From Tubiluchus corallicola (Eukaryota; Priapulida; Priapulimorpha; Priapulimorphida; Tubiluchidae), in assembly GCA_030141605.1 (NCBI GenBank), contig JAQGDQ010000069.1, positions 489,126 to 553,125 of the forward strand: DNA of 64,000 nucleotides, in the 5' to 3' direction. The position numbers were made by a program, and so were the translations under genes. The notes under the pieces are model-generated. The model saw only the letters and a program-made list of their open reading frames with translations. It had not been told where the DNA came from and ran no database searches. Each line of letters begins with the position of its first letter. The stretch's first letter is position 1. Of the stretch, positions 1 to 34,545 are shown piece after piece.

Positions 1-104
1 TGTTTAATTGACAGTAGATTATGTCTAGGCTTATTTTATAAGCCTCGTTTTCAGTGTTTATTCATGTTGCACAAAATTCTCTAAATGTAAGAAATCTGAA
101 ATGA

Positions 105-21771
<21,667 letters not shown>

Positions 21772-22545
21772 GACTCGGAAACGAAGCCATCAGTGCCTAG
21801 GATGAGCTCAGTGTAAAGAACAACTCTCCTGGAAAAGCAGCTAAGATTTTTTTATTGTTAATTTTTTTTTTGAGATGATAGCATTCGTTTAGGGTCCTGG
21901 CTAAATGCATCGACAATCACATATGAACTGCATGTTTTTGAAAATGACTCCTTAGAGAATAAGTAAAAAAACAAAAAAAAAACGCAAGCTATAGATTTGG
22001 ACACATATAGGAGTGTCCTCGTTTTTTTTAATTTTAAAATATTACATTGTTATTTTTGTATTAAACGTAAAAAATCCAAAAAAATATGAGTATTTAGACA
22101 GGAATTTAATAGCTGGTTTTGTTATTTTGATTACCCACATTGTTGGGTACCAATAGTGTAAATATGAGATTAAAATTTTAAACATATAATAGAATGATGT
22201 ACATACACATTAATTTTATATTGTTAAGCATGTAAATTGTATATTTTATTCGGATTCTTTTCAACTATATGTGTTCATATTTATAGATTGTGTTTAGAAT
22301 TTACATACTACATATCTTGGTGTTCTTAAGCTGCGATGTTCTTAAGAAAGTTAAGCAATTGCAATTTTTTAACTACCTTCTCTATAATAAAGATTTTGTA
22401 TCATATTCTGTGATGTTCTTAAGAAAGTTGAGCAATTGCAATTTTTAACTAACTTCTCTGATAAAGGTTTTGTATCATATTCTGTACAGCAGCTATTAAA
22501 TATGTGAACATTAATAAAATATTTCACTGTAAACAATGAAAAGAA
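21772..22545 (+). other. Copine 3' UTR with poly(A) signals
   Basis: This AT-rich stretch follows the TAA. It has AATAAA at 22386-22391 and 22513-22518; the second is the likelier end because it lies after a short duplicated block. A unit of about 76 bp is tandemly duplicated (about 22335-22411 and 22412-22487, each with GATGTTCTTAAGAAAGTT). The first unit has AATAAA where the second has lost it, so alternative polyadenylation is possible. The cleavage point was not located. Confidence 0.6.
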
Positions 22546-22812
22546 GACGTGATCTATCTGTACGCTAAGTTAATTGAAAAAAATAGTATACAGCGTTGGT
22601 GTACTCAGGGGTGGATTAAGGGTCTCAGGGGCATTAGGCTACCAAAAGTTGAAGGGCCTAAACGTATTTGTGCAGCTACATATCATTGTACAAAATTTGC
22701 ATATCACTGATCCTAAACATTTAAAATGAGATAAAAATTTAGAAAATTTTATTTCAAATTTATTTGCTTTCAGCTGACTACATACTTGCGTGCGCACGTG
22801 CTCATCCATATG

Positions 22813-22985
22813 TGTAGCTTTGAAAATGAAATGGTTAAAGCCTTAGACAGTGATGTCATTATCCATGACTTTATTACGTTAGCATTTAGAAATGCCTTTT
22901 TTCTGCATTTAATAATGCGAAAGTCAAGTATAATGCCATCAGAGTTCAAGGCTTTTAACATTTCATTTTCAACTCTCAGTGGTGA
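22813..22985. repeat. Imperfect inverted repeat (foldback), about 75-bp arms
   Basis: The left arm (GAAAATGAAATGGTTAAAGCC, then GATGTCATTATCCATGACTTT) is the imperfect reverse complement of the right arm (AGTCAAGTATAATGCCATCA, then AGGCTTTTAACATTTCATTTTC). The loop is about 10-20 bp. Because the arms are complementary, both strands read open with related peptides (FENEMVKALDSD and VENEMLKALNSD). That is a palindrome effect and not evidence of coding. Confidence 0.8.
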
Positions 22986-23399
22986 TAACACACCTACCAG
23001 GTTTTGTGATAATGTTTCACAAGCTTCAAAGCTGAAACGTAACATTTACTGATACAGTTTGTGATCGTGAGAGTTAAATAAAGACACAAAGCAATTTCCA
23101 TGTAAGGAAGATTTTGTTCTATCACTTTGGTATTATGAAGAAGTTTTTATAACCCTAGTAGCTTTGTCTCACTATCTTCTCTTTCATCTTCAGATCCATG
23201 TGCATATGAAATAAACTGGCAAAATTTGAAAAATCTGTAATAAGGTGTGATAAGAAGAAAAAATATTGAGTCAATTATGCAGAGTTCTTTGAGTCAATTA
23301 CCGACAGTTTTTATGTGCATTTGAATAGAAGCGGCCCATGCCAGACATTTTTGAGTCGATTAAGCAATTGAGTCTATTAAGCAACACCTACTATATAAG

Positions 23400-23401
<2 letters not shown>

Positions 23402-23466
<65 letters not shown>
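23402..23466. repeat. (AC)n(TA)n compound microsatellite
   Basis: About 19 AC units run directly into about 13 TA units. Confidence 0.95.
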
Positions 23467-26400
23467 GTCGTGAACTGTTCCATGTCAGCTTGTATACCTG
23501 CTGTTACTGAAAATTTTTACAGTACCCATGAAACAAAGTTCTTTCTCCTGAAGATATTGTACAAGGTTTACAGACACATAGTAACGTTCTGTAAAAACAT
23601 GACGGCCTTTTGCTTCGGGACTGCAATGTTGCGCAACAGCTTTTTTCCATCACAGAGATTTCTGCTAGAGTATTTCCTATGTAATCCACCAAAATATGGA
23701 AAAGCATTTCACGAGTATCCTCTTTCTGAACATCACAAAACAATCTTCAAATGCCACTTGGTTGGCTTGTTCGGATTGTACTGAAAAAATTTTGTTCTTT
23801 GAAATGAACACCACTCTCATCACCATGTAAATGTTTATTTGGGTAATACACTGATTGAAATTGTCTGATGCACAAGTTGAAGTAATGTTTTACTGTATTA
23901 GGTCCACTGAATGAACAGTGCTAACATTATGCTTTGGAATAAACTTCAAACCGTTTCCTGCTCATTGTTCTTGAAAACCATGATTGGCAACTTTCATTGT
24001 CTAATATCCACTAGCCTTTTATCCTTGGCCTTGGGGACAGATGTGAATGTTGAAAAGTACTGTTACAAAGACAGTTACATTTCTTCTTTGTCTGCGTCTT
24101 TTTAATTTGCAAATGTGACCATCTGCAAGCAGGCCCATTTATAATATGTTTTTTACATTATATTTGTAATACAACTTATTTTTCATGCCTGTGTCTCAGT
24201 TTATTGCGAACCTTTCGTGATGTATGAATTTTTTGTGGGTGAGTATTGGTCCTGTGGAACAGGCCTACAAATGTTCACCGATCATTCGATTTATGTTCAT
24301 AACATACGATTTATACTTGTCGTTGGATATCTTCGTGCTGTCGTTGATGAAAAAAATGTGCTAATAATTCAGCAATTTGCTGTCAAGAAAAAAATGATTT
24401 TTTTTCTATTTAAATCGTAAAACAATGACGGTGTTTAAATCTAAACTGCAGAGGATTAAATATGTCGTGCATTTTTTATTTTGTTATTACTTCATGCGTG
24501 AGCTGTTGCTGCTACGTTTCTTGTAATCTATACACGTGTGCTTAATAAGTTTTTGAAAAAAAACAAATAGTAGTGTTTGCTGCAGTCGTTTCCGGGTTCA
24601 TCTTCTGCCCTAACACTCCTGTGTAAATCCATCACTATAGCAGACACTGTGCGTGGGTGTTTTGGAACAAAAGAAATCCTGGAAGATTGCTAAAGTCTGA
24701 AGAGGTAAATGCTTTCTAAATAATTTTACACAGGCATTTAAACCTATGTAGATAAGCATTTTACATTGGTGAGTGCAAAAAACTACAGATTACAGTTATA
24801 GGCTGACACTAACAGCTATTTAAAAGCTACAACAACAATAATTATCATTACCTACCGAATTTAATCGTATAAATATAGTTATATGTACTCCATTGAACGT
24901 ATTATACAGATGTACGTTACACACTTTGTATAAATGCTGCTATTCTATTCTGCTTAAAAGTAAACAATGCATGCAATTCTAACTTTATGCAAGTCAAAGT
25001 TATATATAAAATTTGCAACAATTTGCAAGCATATGTATAAACATTATGAGATAACTGTTTTTCTACACAAACTGAACTAATACCTTTACAACACTTAACT
25101 TCACATCGATGAAGCGAATTGAGTAAACTTTGGGCAACAAATGAACAGTCTGTTTGATCATCCTTATCTACATATTCAGATTTCCAGAAATTAAGTGAAT
25201 GTTTATATTCTTCTGAAAAGTGAATGTTTTCTGCACCAAGTTGCTACTGGCTAATTTACCATCTAAACTTATTTGTGAAATGAGACTATCAGACGGAATG
25301 TTTATCACCTTACTATGAAAATTGTCAGTGTAAGCCTGCAAATTACCGAATCGTTCCACCTTCATACATCTATGGTTCATTTTTACATACTTTAGTCTGT
25401 GTTAAAATCGGGAACTTTTCCAAGTGCCTTAGACCCAGCACCTTGAACATCTTCATAAATTTCTTGATTAGCAGCTGGGGAAATCCATTTTGGCATATCC
25501 ATGTTTTTTGCACACTCTTTTAACAACTTGTTTTAAGACAATGAGAAAATTAAACTGAAATAACAATAATTATAGGACAACATCATCTACTTTTCCAAGT
25601 ATTTGATCTTAGATGACTTGCTTCATATTGTGAAGTTCAAACAAGTCGACATCACCAAAAACGTTTCTAATTTTTAGCGTGTTTGTTGACTTTAGCAAAG
25701 TAAATCCTCATAGTGCAGCTTCACTTGACACATGCATTCAAACAGCAGCTTTTTACAAATGAAGTTTATGCAAATCCACCTCGTATAAATAAGCAATTAG
25801 TTTATTATTCTTTTTTTTTAGTTTTTTGTTTAGATGGATAATATACTTTATTTACCATTACATGAACACTGTTAAAATGTTGTTGCACACAGCTAAAAGC
25901 AAATGCATTAAGTTGCAAGTAAACTGTGCCAACTACTTAATGAGCAAATAAACTGCATAAATAAAAATTTTGGTCAAAGAGTCAATTTTTGCATGCCCTT
26001 CCTGTTTTGTCTTAGGCAAAATAACTTAATACATTTGCTGCAAATTTTAATGCACACGTAATGTCACGTAAACGTTGCCAATACTAGTTTGTTTTTCCAT
26101 TTGATTTTTCTAACCACTCACATTAGCAGCACCTGCAGTCAAAAAGTTACCTCAACAGCAGAACGGTATTTTATCTCGCCTCTCTTGTAACTAACAGTAC
26201 AACATTTAGACGTGTCATATAGTACTGCGGGAACAATATCTTGCGGTTAATGTGAAGAATATAAGATGAAATATCAGAATTTTTTACCGCTTATATATTT
26301 TTTGTTCTTCTGACCCACCTGTTTTTATGCATGCTTCAAAAGTATAAAATTTAACTACTTTATTATAAGAGATATGATTTTTGCTTTTGATTTCCCATTG

Positions 26401-27636
26401 AATGCATAGTAAAGATACAGAAACAGTGTATAGTATGTTATAATTCAGAGATAATTCATTCATACAGGGTCACAGTAGTAGACACTAACCTTCATGATAT
26501 CAATCTTTTATACTAGCCTAGCCTGAAATGATTTAGGTTAGGCTATCATTTATGTGTAACGTAAGATTTCTGATTGAGCTGTGATTTATGAATTAGTGTG
26601 ACAGTGCTTTCATTAATCACTAGCTTAGATGCAGAATGACTAATGAAATTAGCTGGAGTTGAAACAATTAACTGCCATTGTCTAAAAAATGTGCAAACTG
26701 GTGTCTATGGTAGATTCACTGAATCAAAACCTGCCCTGAAAGCGCCTAGCATTAAACCATCCAGTTTTAGAGTGATTACAGTGAGCTTTTTTGGGCCGTG
26801 TGCTGTCCACGTTCTTGAGATGACTCGACTTGTGCACAACAGGGTAGAAAGATTTCTCCTGCAGCTGTTCTACTAAACATCAGTGATCTATCTCCTTTAG
26901 GCGAGTTCATTGTTCTTTCAGGATACCTAATGCCTCTGCAAAAGAAGCATTCGCCAAGTTCATCACTTAAATTACTTTTGTAATAGTTGATGATATGCTC
27001 AGACTTAACTTCTTTCAATGTTTCTTTTAAATGGCAGAAATGCTTTTGTCTCTCATCTAGTCCAGCATTTGCTGGTTTATGCCTAATATTACAACACTAG
27101 CAATTTGTCAAAGTAGTGCTGCGCTCGCCTCTCTGACCTCCTCGTCGCAGGTGAAATACTCTTCATCCTATAATACCAACAGCATACCAATACCAACATC
27201 CCCTTTTCTTGTTTTTTTCTTTACAAACCCCAAAAGACTTCAGCTTGACCTTTGACTTTACCATGCGGATTTTATCTCCTCTTTTCCAGGTACAAACCAC
27301 TTCGAGCCTCAAGGGCTCCCAACAATCCGTTCCAGTATCTGGCAGTACCCCCGTGTGATGTGTACACTTTCCAGGTTACACAATTACTTGCTCCTGAAGC
27401 CCATATATATATATATATATATAATATTCTTTTTTTCTAAAACAGTATGATGTATGACACTTGCAGTCAACCCTCTAGTCCCAGCCATACTTCTGAGGAG
27501 GCCGTACCTTCCTTTTCCCAAGGCTCTTTACAACCTCTTCCTAGCCTCAGCTTTCCTCGGAGCCAGACTACTGGTGTCTCCACCCCAGGCCTCTCATTAC
27601 CGCCCTCCGGTTCTCCCCTATCCAACCAAGCTTGGT

Positions 27637-27825
27637 CTATACAATTTTTAGCTTATCTATATGAGCCACTAGCTCCTTGCCCCTTTCTAATGGTCGAATT
27701 CTATACAGGATGGGAGAACATTTTTTCACAACAATACAGGGACCCTGCCACCCATACCCTAACTTCTTTTGCCCTGCTGGAACATAAAAATACCAAACCT
27801 TGTCATCCTTTCGACTCACCATCAT
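27637..27825 (-). pseudogene. Gypsy-type retrotransposon Pol C-terminal fragment
   Basis: The 62-codon frame has the signature of the SH3-like tail after a Gypsy integrase: KLGYGWQGPCIVVKK, then SPILYRIRP and LVAHIDKLK. Integrase core, RNase H and reverse transcriptase are not found upstream on this strand, so this is an isolated 3' remnant. A TA microsatellite and T-run lie just beyond it (27403-27435). Function as a gene is unlikely. Confidence 0.8.
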
Positions 27826-27851
27826 GGAAGTCTAGCTTTGACATCCTTTGA

Positions 27852-29639
27852 ATGCCTAACGGCATAATAAGTTTTGTGGCTTGGACGGAAAATGCAAAAA
27901 TGGGGATCTCCATACTTCCACGAGGAGAAAGACTGCCATTGTACAAAACGCAGCATTTTAAATGCATGCATTTTTTTCAATTTGTCACTCAACTATGCTA
28001 GCTATACCCCAACCGAGATCTGTTCGCTGAGCGAAGGGACCATCCCCTACCGGAGGAATAATATCCTTAGGAATGAGTGCTTACCAACAGTTACAACCTA
28101 TGTGGTTGCCTGGAGCAAATACAGTACAAGCATTTGTTCACTGAATTGGCGCTTTTAAATACCAAATTCAATAACACCTACTACATAGTATTTGGCTGTT
28201 TCCTTGCAATGCTCAGATACAAAGGCATCTTCTATGTTTTTCCATATTTTATTTTTCTGATGAACTCCTAGTTTTCACTAGACTTGTAACAATCAAGTAC
28301 TACAATGTCATCAGATAACTGGCTCCCCCAAATGAAGTAGTGAAGCACTGATATGTTTCCCTATGTTAAAGGACAAGAAAAGGGGTTTGTGAGTAAGTTT
28401 CTGAAAAATCTACTTAAAAATTTATATTTGTTTATAGCAATCTTAAGCATATGTCGTACTCATGTTAAAAGAAATTCCTGATTTCTTTCATTTTAAACCT
28501 CCAGCGATACTGTTTCGACTGCGCCATTACGTGACATCAGACACACACACGACGTAAATATTTAAACTCGTGCACTGACGGGGCAGCAATTCTACATATC
28601 TTTTTACTTATTTGTCTGTGTTCTGTGTTAATCTTTTCAGTCAATCATCATTTTTCTTTATATGCTCCCATTTCGGATGATTTCATTGTCAACTTGTTTG
28701 ACAAATTTTTTAATTAATTAATTCACCTGAAGACATCATGAGAAATTTTATTTCCACAGGTTGCTCTAAAGACTGAAAAACATATTCAGTAGGTTTTTGC
28801 AGTAAACCAGTAGCCAGTTTTATTCTGCTAATATTATTTGGTGATTTAAGTTTTGAATGTTTTCTGCAGCTGAGGTTTGCCTTGTTGCTGTTGCTAAAGT
28901 AGCTTTCTGAGGATTGTCTTTGGAAGAAACAGATATTCTTTACCAGCTTTTAGTGCACTTAAATTTTTTACATGCCTGCGAATAGTACACAGTGGTCTGA
29001 TTCTAATAACTTATGACAGATGTAGTTACAATTACACTTGCATAGAATGGCGTCCCGAATTTGATTGTCTGAATCACTGCGGAATTTGCAATCACATCAG
29101 CAGTCCTTAGACGAATCACAAACTATAGTGTGCTCTCCTTGTTTCCGATATAACTGATGAAAATTCTGTGAGCGAACACTAGATTGACTTGCGGTACAAA
29201 GTATGTGTTTAAATCATTCACTTGAGCAACATACGAGTCACTGACTTCATTTGTATTCAACAACGTTCGAAAAATCCCTTGCACATCAGTCCCAGCTATG
29301 TGCAGTAAACTACGTGCAGTCAGAACACTCTATGTCGATGATGGCGGACTTTTTTTAACATGCCCACGAGTCCCAACTATTTATCACGCTAAGAGATTAG
29401 TTATAAAATAATTGTTTTAAGAAATTTTGTGCGTGTGTGTGCATGTGCATGATGTGTGTGCGTGTACATGTGTGTGTTTGTATGTACACAGATGAGGGTG
29501 TGCATGTACGTGCATGCAATCAATCCTTTGTGAACGAATCACTTTTTTCAGTGGCATTGAATTCCTGCAAGTAGAGAAGGCCCATAGAAGAGTCTTGCAT
29601 ATCTGGAGAAGTCCAGTGGTTGGTATTTATGGTGAATGG
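27852..29639. other. Intergenic, no gene seen
   Basis: AT-rich sequence with a TG/CA-rich microsatellite at 29430-29520. I recognise no domain on either strand. Confidence 0.5.
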
Positions 29640-31790
29640 ATATTAGATCACTATCATAGACATTCTAGGCAAAGAACATGCACAACTAGGGCATGGCCTG
29701 AGAATACAAGTGGTATTGGCCGCTTGCATCGACCTTCAATTGGTGGATTGTGTCAAAGCTGAGAAGAGAATTCGTCCTTACATTCTGGATTTTTTGAAAG
29801 TCACAACATTGATTATTCATATTATTATGCACAAAATTATTATCAGTTTGCCCACAGTTTGAATTGGGGTCACATGGGATTTCCTGACTGGCCGATTCTT
29901 GCACCAAGTGCTACCTGGGTAATCATGTACAAAGAATTGTTACGATTGGCTGGTAGGAAGTTATCCTTCAAAAATATTCTTAAGAAGATGTCGCCCAGCT
30001 ACAATTGCTTACTGGGGATTTTGAAGCCATCCCAGGAATGATCCCATGCTCAAACCATACATAAACCCTATGCCGCTAGCCTCTACATAATGCCCATTCC
30101 CAACACGGCTGTACAGCTTTTCTCTTACGAATACAAAGAGTTTGTAGGTGAAGACGGTGCATGTCATTAAATGCTTGCTATCCACGAATTTGCAGAAGAT
30201 GTGCACCATTGCAACAAATCCCAACCTGTCGATGAACATGACACAGATGAAGAGCATTTCCAAGGAGCTACACATTGTAGCTACAGCAAAAAGCTCCTTT
30301 TGCTGGAGCGTAAGCTGCACGAACATTGTCATTTGATGTGGTGGCTACTGAACAGCCTCTTGCCTTTGCTGTAGTACCAAGATACATTCCTACAACAAAA
30401 CCCTCTGTAGTGATCTATAATTTCTGTTCCTATGATAGCCACTTCATTATCCAGCAGGGTGTCATTGAAGGCTCCCTCATCAGTGTCACAGCCCAAGTAT
30501 CCGAAAAATATCTCACCATCAGATAGTTTCGATGCCTGCATACAGCCAGAATGGGATAGGAGATAATTATGGTTAGGTTTATAGATTTGTAGTAGCATCT
30601 CAACTAAGGCAGGGCTACTCTTGCAGCTAACCTACCCAACCGACCACAGGCCAAGCTGATGAAAGACCGCTACCTGCGCCTATATGAAGGTATCATCCGG
30701 GCAAAGGTGTCATGTGTTATGGGTATGTAGACGATGCCTCTAAGTTGGCTGAACAGCACCTCCCACCAAAAGAGGACTTCAACAGCATTTTAACTGGAGA
30801 AGCTTTTACCATCAGACTATAAATGGGCAAAGCGAGCATGGCACGAATTTCATTTCACGCTTGTAGTTTAGAGGATTATTTACTCAGATATATGGAGCTA
30901 GATTGTTGGCTTTTGACCGATGTGTTTTCGGATTACAGCCACATATATCTTGCCCAATTTGGACTAGATCCAGTTCAGTATGCCACCTTACTGTCATTGA
31001 CTAGGGGCGCAGCCTTCAGAAGTTGCGACATCCAAGTCAATACGATAACTAATATAGACGTAGATATTTTTCAATCTTTCAAGGATGGAATTCGCAGCAG
31101 CTGTGTGTTGATCATTGTCCATCGCATAGTTGCCAGCTTTCCAGAAATGGGACATCTCTCGTATCAACCAGACCCTTCCTCTCCAACAACCTTTTATCTA
31201 TAGATATGAACAATCTGATCATGCCCTTTCTAAATCTCTTCCCTGCGCTGATTTTCGGTTGTTGCCTGATCCGGCTAGCGTGGATGTTGATACCGAGCAT
31301 GGGATACGTCGTGTTCTGCGATGGAATATCCAGAGGAGATACACCATGATGCAGTGTTTTTACTTTCGCACCTAAATGCATGACGTCTGAATGTTCATTA
31401 GCGTCTGAAGGCTCAATGGCAGAGAACTTGTCATTTGCATAATGTGCGGCACATCAGTTTAAGAGTGGCGAGAAACCTATGATTACTCAGTTTAATAAAG
31501 AGAAGTAGAAGTTCATATTTCCATGTTCAAATTTTACCTAGAAATGTGTATGGAGGTAACAAAGATCCATTCTGTCATATCGTTCTGGCAGGCCTCAAAT
31601 TTTGAGGCATTCATTGTCGAAGTAGCTTGAAGAGGAAGTAGTCGCGAAATGCTTTTGACAAGGTATTCAATAACAGCCACATTAATAAGCCCATGGAGGA
31701 TCTTCGCAGTCATCAGCATTTTAACTCCTTGACTTTGGCTGCCTTCATGTGCTCACTTGTGGAAAACAGCTGAGCAGCATAACAGTGCCT
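29640..31790 (+). pseudogene. Polinton/Maverick protein-primed DNA polymerase B, decayed
   Basis: Fragments of one family-B polymerase appear in the correct order across all three + frames. They are an N-terminal LRIQVVLAA-like piece (~29700), the exonuclease DFE in GDFEAIPG (~30015), a zinc-binding-like ATHCSYSKK...HEHCHL (~30270-30335), LPPKEDFNSILTGEAF (~30765), YMELDCWLLTDVFSDY with the Exo III Y-x3-D (~30890), then FGLDPVQY and TNIDVDIFQSFKDGIR. Next come a DMNNL palm piece (~31205), CADFRLLPDPASVDV, DMEYPEEIHHDAVFLL (~31323) and an FNNSHINKPMEDL block (~31650). Polintons are large self-synthesising DNA transposons related to virophages. Many frameshifts and stops, no later palm motif (YxDTDS) and no neighbouring integrase or capsid gene mean a dead relic. 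Confidence 0.85.
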
Positions 31791-32275
31791 AGCAGGGATG
31801 CAATAGCCTTTTACGTCACTAGGCAAGCATACACATAAGTGCACATCAAATTCACAATGTACAGCAGCTGCTACTGGATCTGTTGATTACTAAATAAAAT
31901 TGAATATTGAAATCTTGAAAAAATCTTGTAAACATTTATGTAAAATAAAAAAAACAGATGTGATAATTATAATAATATTTTTCAAGAGAGAAAATAAAAA
32001 CAGATACTATTATAATTTTCAAGAGAAAAAAATCCATCTTTCTTTTCTGTCTAGACATATGATTTTTAAATACATTATATTTCTATAATGGTGTTGGATG
32101 AGATTCATTCACACAAATTAAAATTAGAAAGAATAAAATCTAGTACTTGATTTTTATTTTTGTCACATACGTATGCATACAGACCACAATAGCAGTACAG
32201 TCAAACCTCGTTATACTGCCAAACTCATTTACCACCTGCTAAATGGCTAGCAACAAAAGCTAGTCTGTTTGCCAT
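31791..32275. other. Intergenic, no gene seen
   Basis: AT-rich sequence after the polymerase relic. The boundary of the old Polinton is not visible and no 6-bp target duplication or terminal inverted repeat was found. Confidence 0.4.
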
Positions 32276-32393
32276 TAGCATTCTGCTTACCAGTGGCTGT
32301 CATGAACACGTTGAATTCGGCTTTAAATTCTTTCTAGTCCTGGGTTCACTTTATCCGTAGACAATTTTGGTGGCTTTAGATTCTCCATATTCT
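32276..32393 (-). pseudogene. Gag-like N-terminal fragment, second copy
   Basis: It repeats, with a few changes, the DNA at about 34426-34551 that encodes the start MENLKPPKFSTEK and the WKEFKAEFNVFMT block. The copies lie about 2.15 kb apart in the same orientation. Only this start region is duplicated; the frame here is damaged. Confidence 0.7.
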
Positions 32394-32965
32394 ATTTACT
32401 TTGTTTTCACTAAATTTATACTTCTGACACCATGTTTTATTTTGATGTACCTGGATTTCTATCTAGTAGAAATAACGAAATACAGTACACCATTATGTGT
32501 GTTGCCAAACTACTTTATTTACAATACATTCTGACGCATAAATACATAACAGTCTAGTAAGTTAAAACTTACTTCTCATCTTGCTTCTCTTCCATTGGTT
32601 ATGAATGCTTATTTGCTGCAACTCTTTACCATTTTGAAAGTGTTCGGATGTGTGTGGTCAATGGCCTGGCCCTCCCCTAGCCACCCGAGCGTCGGCGTTG
32701 CTAAGCTACCATGGATTGTGCATTGTAACCGAGGGGAGGGTTGGTTCGTTACACTTTGTCACTTTTCGTCTTCTAATTATAATTTCGTCAATTTGTTTTG
32801 TTTTTTCTTAACAGCACATATGTTTATCTACATTTAATCTAATTTATCAGCATATGTTTGACCATTTTTGTATTTATTTTCTTGTTTTCCAAACCGGGAA
32901 TTCACCGGGTTGTGAAGTTTTATCGCCCTGTGTTTATTTTTCGGTCAGCATCTGGTGTGTTGGCC

Positions 32966-33070
32966 GAATAATGAAGACGTGCATAACATAAGAACATCCA
33001 TAATGTCTGCGTCCATAGCGCATGTAAACAATACTAAAATTCCGGTATTTATATTTTTTAAAGAATATTA
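32966..33070. repeat. Dispersed 105-bp repeat, copy 1
   Basis: The block containing GTGCATAACATAAGA and GCGTCCATAGCGCATGTAAA recurs at 37446-37551 at roughly 90% identity in the same orientation. Neither copy encodes anything recognisable. Confidence 0.85.
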
Positions 33071-33518
33071 CAATTCCCCCTTACCTGCCCTCAGGTGCTC
33101 TGTCTCCTGTCAGCATCAGGTATGCTTACCGAACTATTGTTGAGAATTTTGTTGACTGCTCCTTTAATATATATTTTTCTTTGCCATCCTGGTATTGAAA
33201 TCCAATATAGCTTATATACTTACTAAACTGAATACAGCTTTAGTTATTTTATAACAGAATTTCCATACATCCATATATGTTCTTGGTAGCACCATACTAG
33301 TGAACAATATAAGTAGATAAGTAAGTACATAATACTGGAACAATCGGTAGTAGATATGCTGATGTATTCCTTCTAATGATATATATATATATATATATAT
33401 ACATAAAAAGATATATATAAAAGAAATTTTCTCTATCTAAGAAATATTGGAATGTATATATTTTCTTCATAAGTGTTCGTATAATAGCTGCATGGCCTTA
33501 GTCTCCTCACTGGAGAAG

Positions 33519-34545
33519 TCATCTGTGGAGACAGACTGTATTTGCGTGTGGTAGTGGTTGTTGCCCTTCGGTGCTCTTTTCAGCCAACTTTTCCATCTCC
33601 TTCCCGACCAATTTGCCTACAGTTGTTTCCATTCTCTCATACATGCGATCAACTGCCCCGTTCCACTCTTTTTCTTTCTTCTCTGTAATTTCTTTACTCT
33701 TCTTTTCTAATACTGCTTCCAACTTATTTAGAGCTGCTACTCTGCATCGCTTCTCCAGTTCCATTATCTCATTTTTTTAATTTTAATATTTTCTCTTATG
33801 ACTATTTTGTCTATGTCTGTGCATGGAGGTGGGGGTTTTCGTGGCACATTGTCTGACTTTGGTTTATGATGCGGTAAGGCAGGTCTAGTCGGCTTTCTGA
33901 TTTGGTTAGTTAGGTTGTGGGTACTGTTATCCCTCACAATACTTCTGCTTTGGTGGTTTCTAAATGTTGAGCTGCTCATTGGTGGCTTGAAGGTCTTGTT
34001 CTTCAGATTACTTGATTCAGGCCTCGCTATAACTGGGGAAGTTCCTCTTTTTTTGCGGTGATTTTCCGGTTTTGATTTTTGCTTTCCTGTTCTGACCTTG
34101 GACGGTGACTTTTGGGATCTCGCTCCTTCTTCCTGTCTTTTCTTTCAAGACCGCTGTCACTGGTTGTACTCCATTTAGAGTGGTTCAATCTGGGAGATCC
34201 TTCTGGCGACAAAGGTCTTATATCTGCAGATGTTGCCTGAGGTGGTTTGGCAATAAACTTGGTTGGCCAAGTAGTGGGAATTTGTTTGCTCCCATGACAT
34301 GTCTTCCAATGTTTCGACGTATAGGCAGTCCTTTGAGACCTGTAGTCACAGTTTGTACAACAGTACCTAGAATAAACAAAATAGATGCCCATTGTGTACA
34401 GTAACAACGCAACTTTCTGTTCACCATTAGCATTCTGCTTACCAGTGACTGTCATGAACACGTTGAATTCGGCTTTAAATTCTTTCCAGTCGCGGGCGAG
34501 GTTCACTTTTTCCGTAGAAAATTTTGGTGGCTTTAGATTCTCCAT
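33519..34545 (-). pseudogene. Gag-like/zinc-finger mobile-element ORF with frameshifts
   Basis: The reading runs 34545 to 33519 with a frame change near 34025 and another near 33770. The start MENLKPPKFSTEK and WKEFKAEFNVFMTVTGKQ resemble the N-terminus of Gypsy-type gag proteins. A C2H2-like finger (CCTNCDYRS, then SKHWKTCHG) follows a good splice acceptor (TTTATTCTAG) at about 34370, so the apparent continuous frame may join an exon to an intron. Then come a basic Ser/Arg/Lys-rich stretch, a proline-rich part (RKPPPPC) and a C-terminal coiled coil (LEKKSKEITEKKEKEW). No reverse transcriptase follows. The finger's second half is also duplicated at 34564-34610. Function unknown; probably transposon-derived. 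Confidence 0.5.

Larger units (their letters stand above)
22546..27636. other. Intergenic repeat-derived sequence, no gene recognised
   Basis: Apart from the folded repeat at 22813-22985 and the microsatellite at 23402-23466, I see no conserved domain here. A CAGGGGTGGATTAAGG stretch near 22616 looks like one end of a hAT-type element, but no partner end was found. Short open frames (for example 23338-23784 and 25168-25380) have no recognisable domain and cross simple repeats or lack support. Confidence 0.5.

Noticed and set aside
23338-23784. 148-codon ORF
   Set aside because: It runs through the (AC)n(TA)n microsatellite and has no recognisable domain.
25400-25502. Short - strand frame MDMPKWISPAANQEIYEDV
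   Set aside because: It looks composition-wise like coding but has no recognisable family, and no adjoining exons were found.
27447-27851. 134-codon Ser/Pro-rich ORF on the + strand
   Set aside because: It is antisense to the Gypsy Pol tail.
30329-30598. 89-codon - strand ORF
   Set aside because: It is antisense to the Polinton polymerase blocks.
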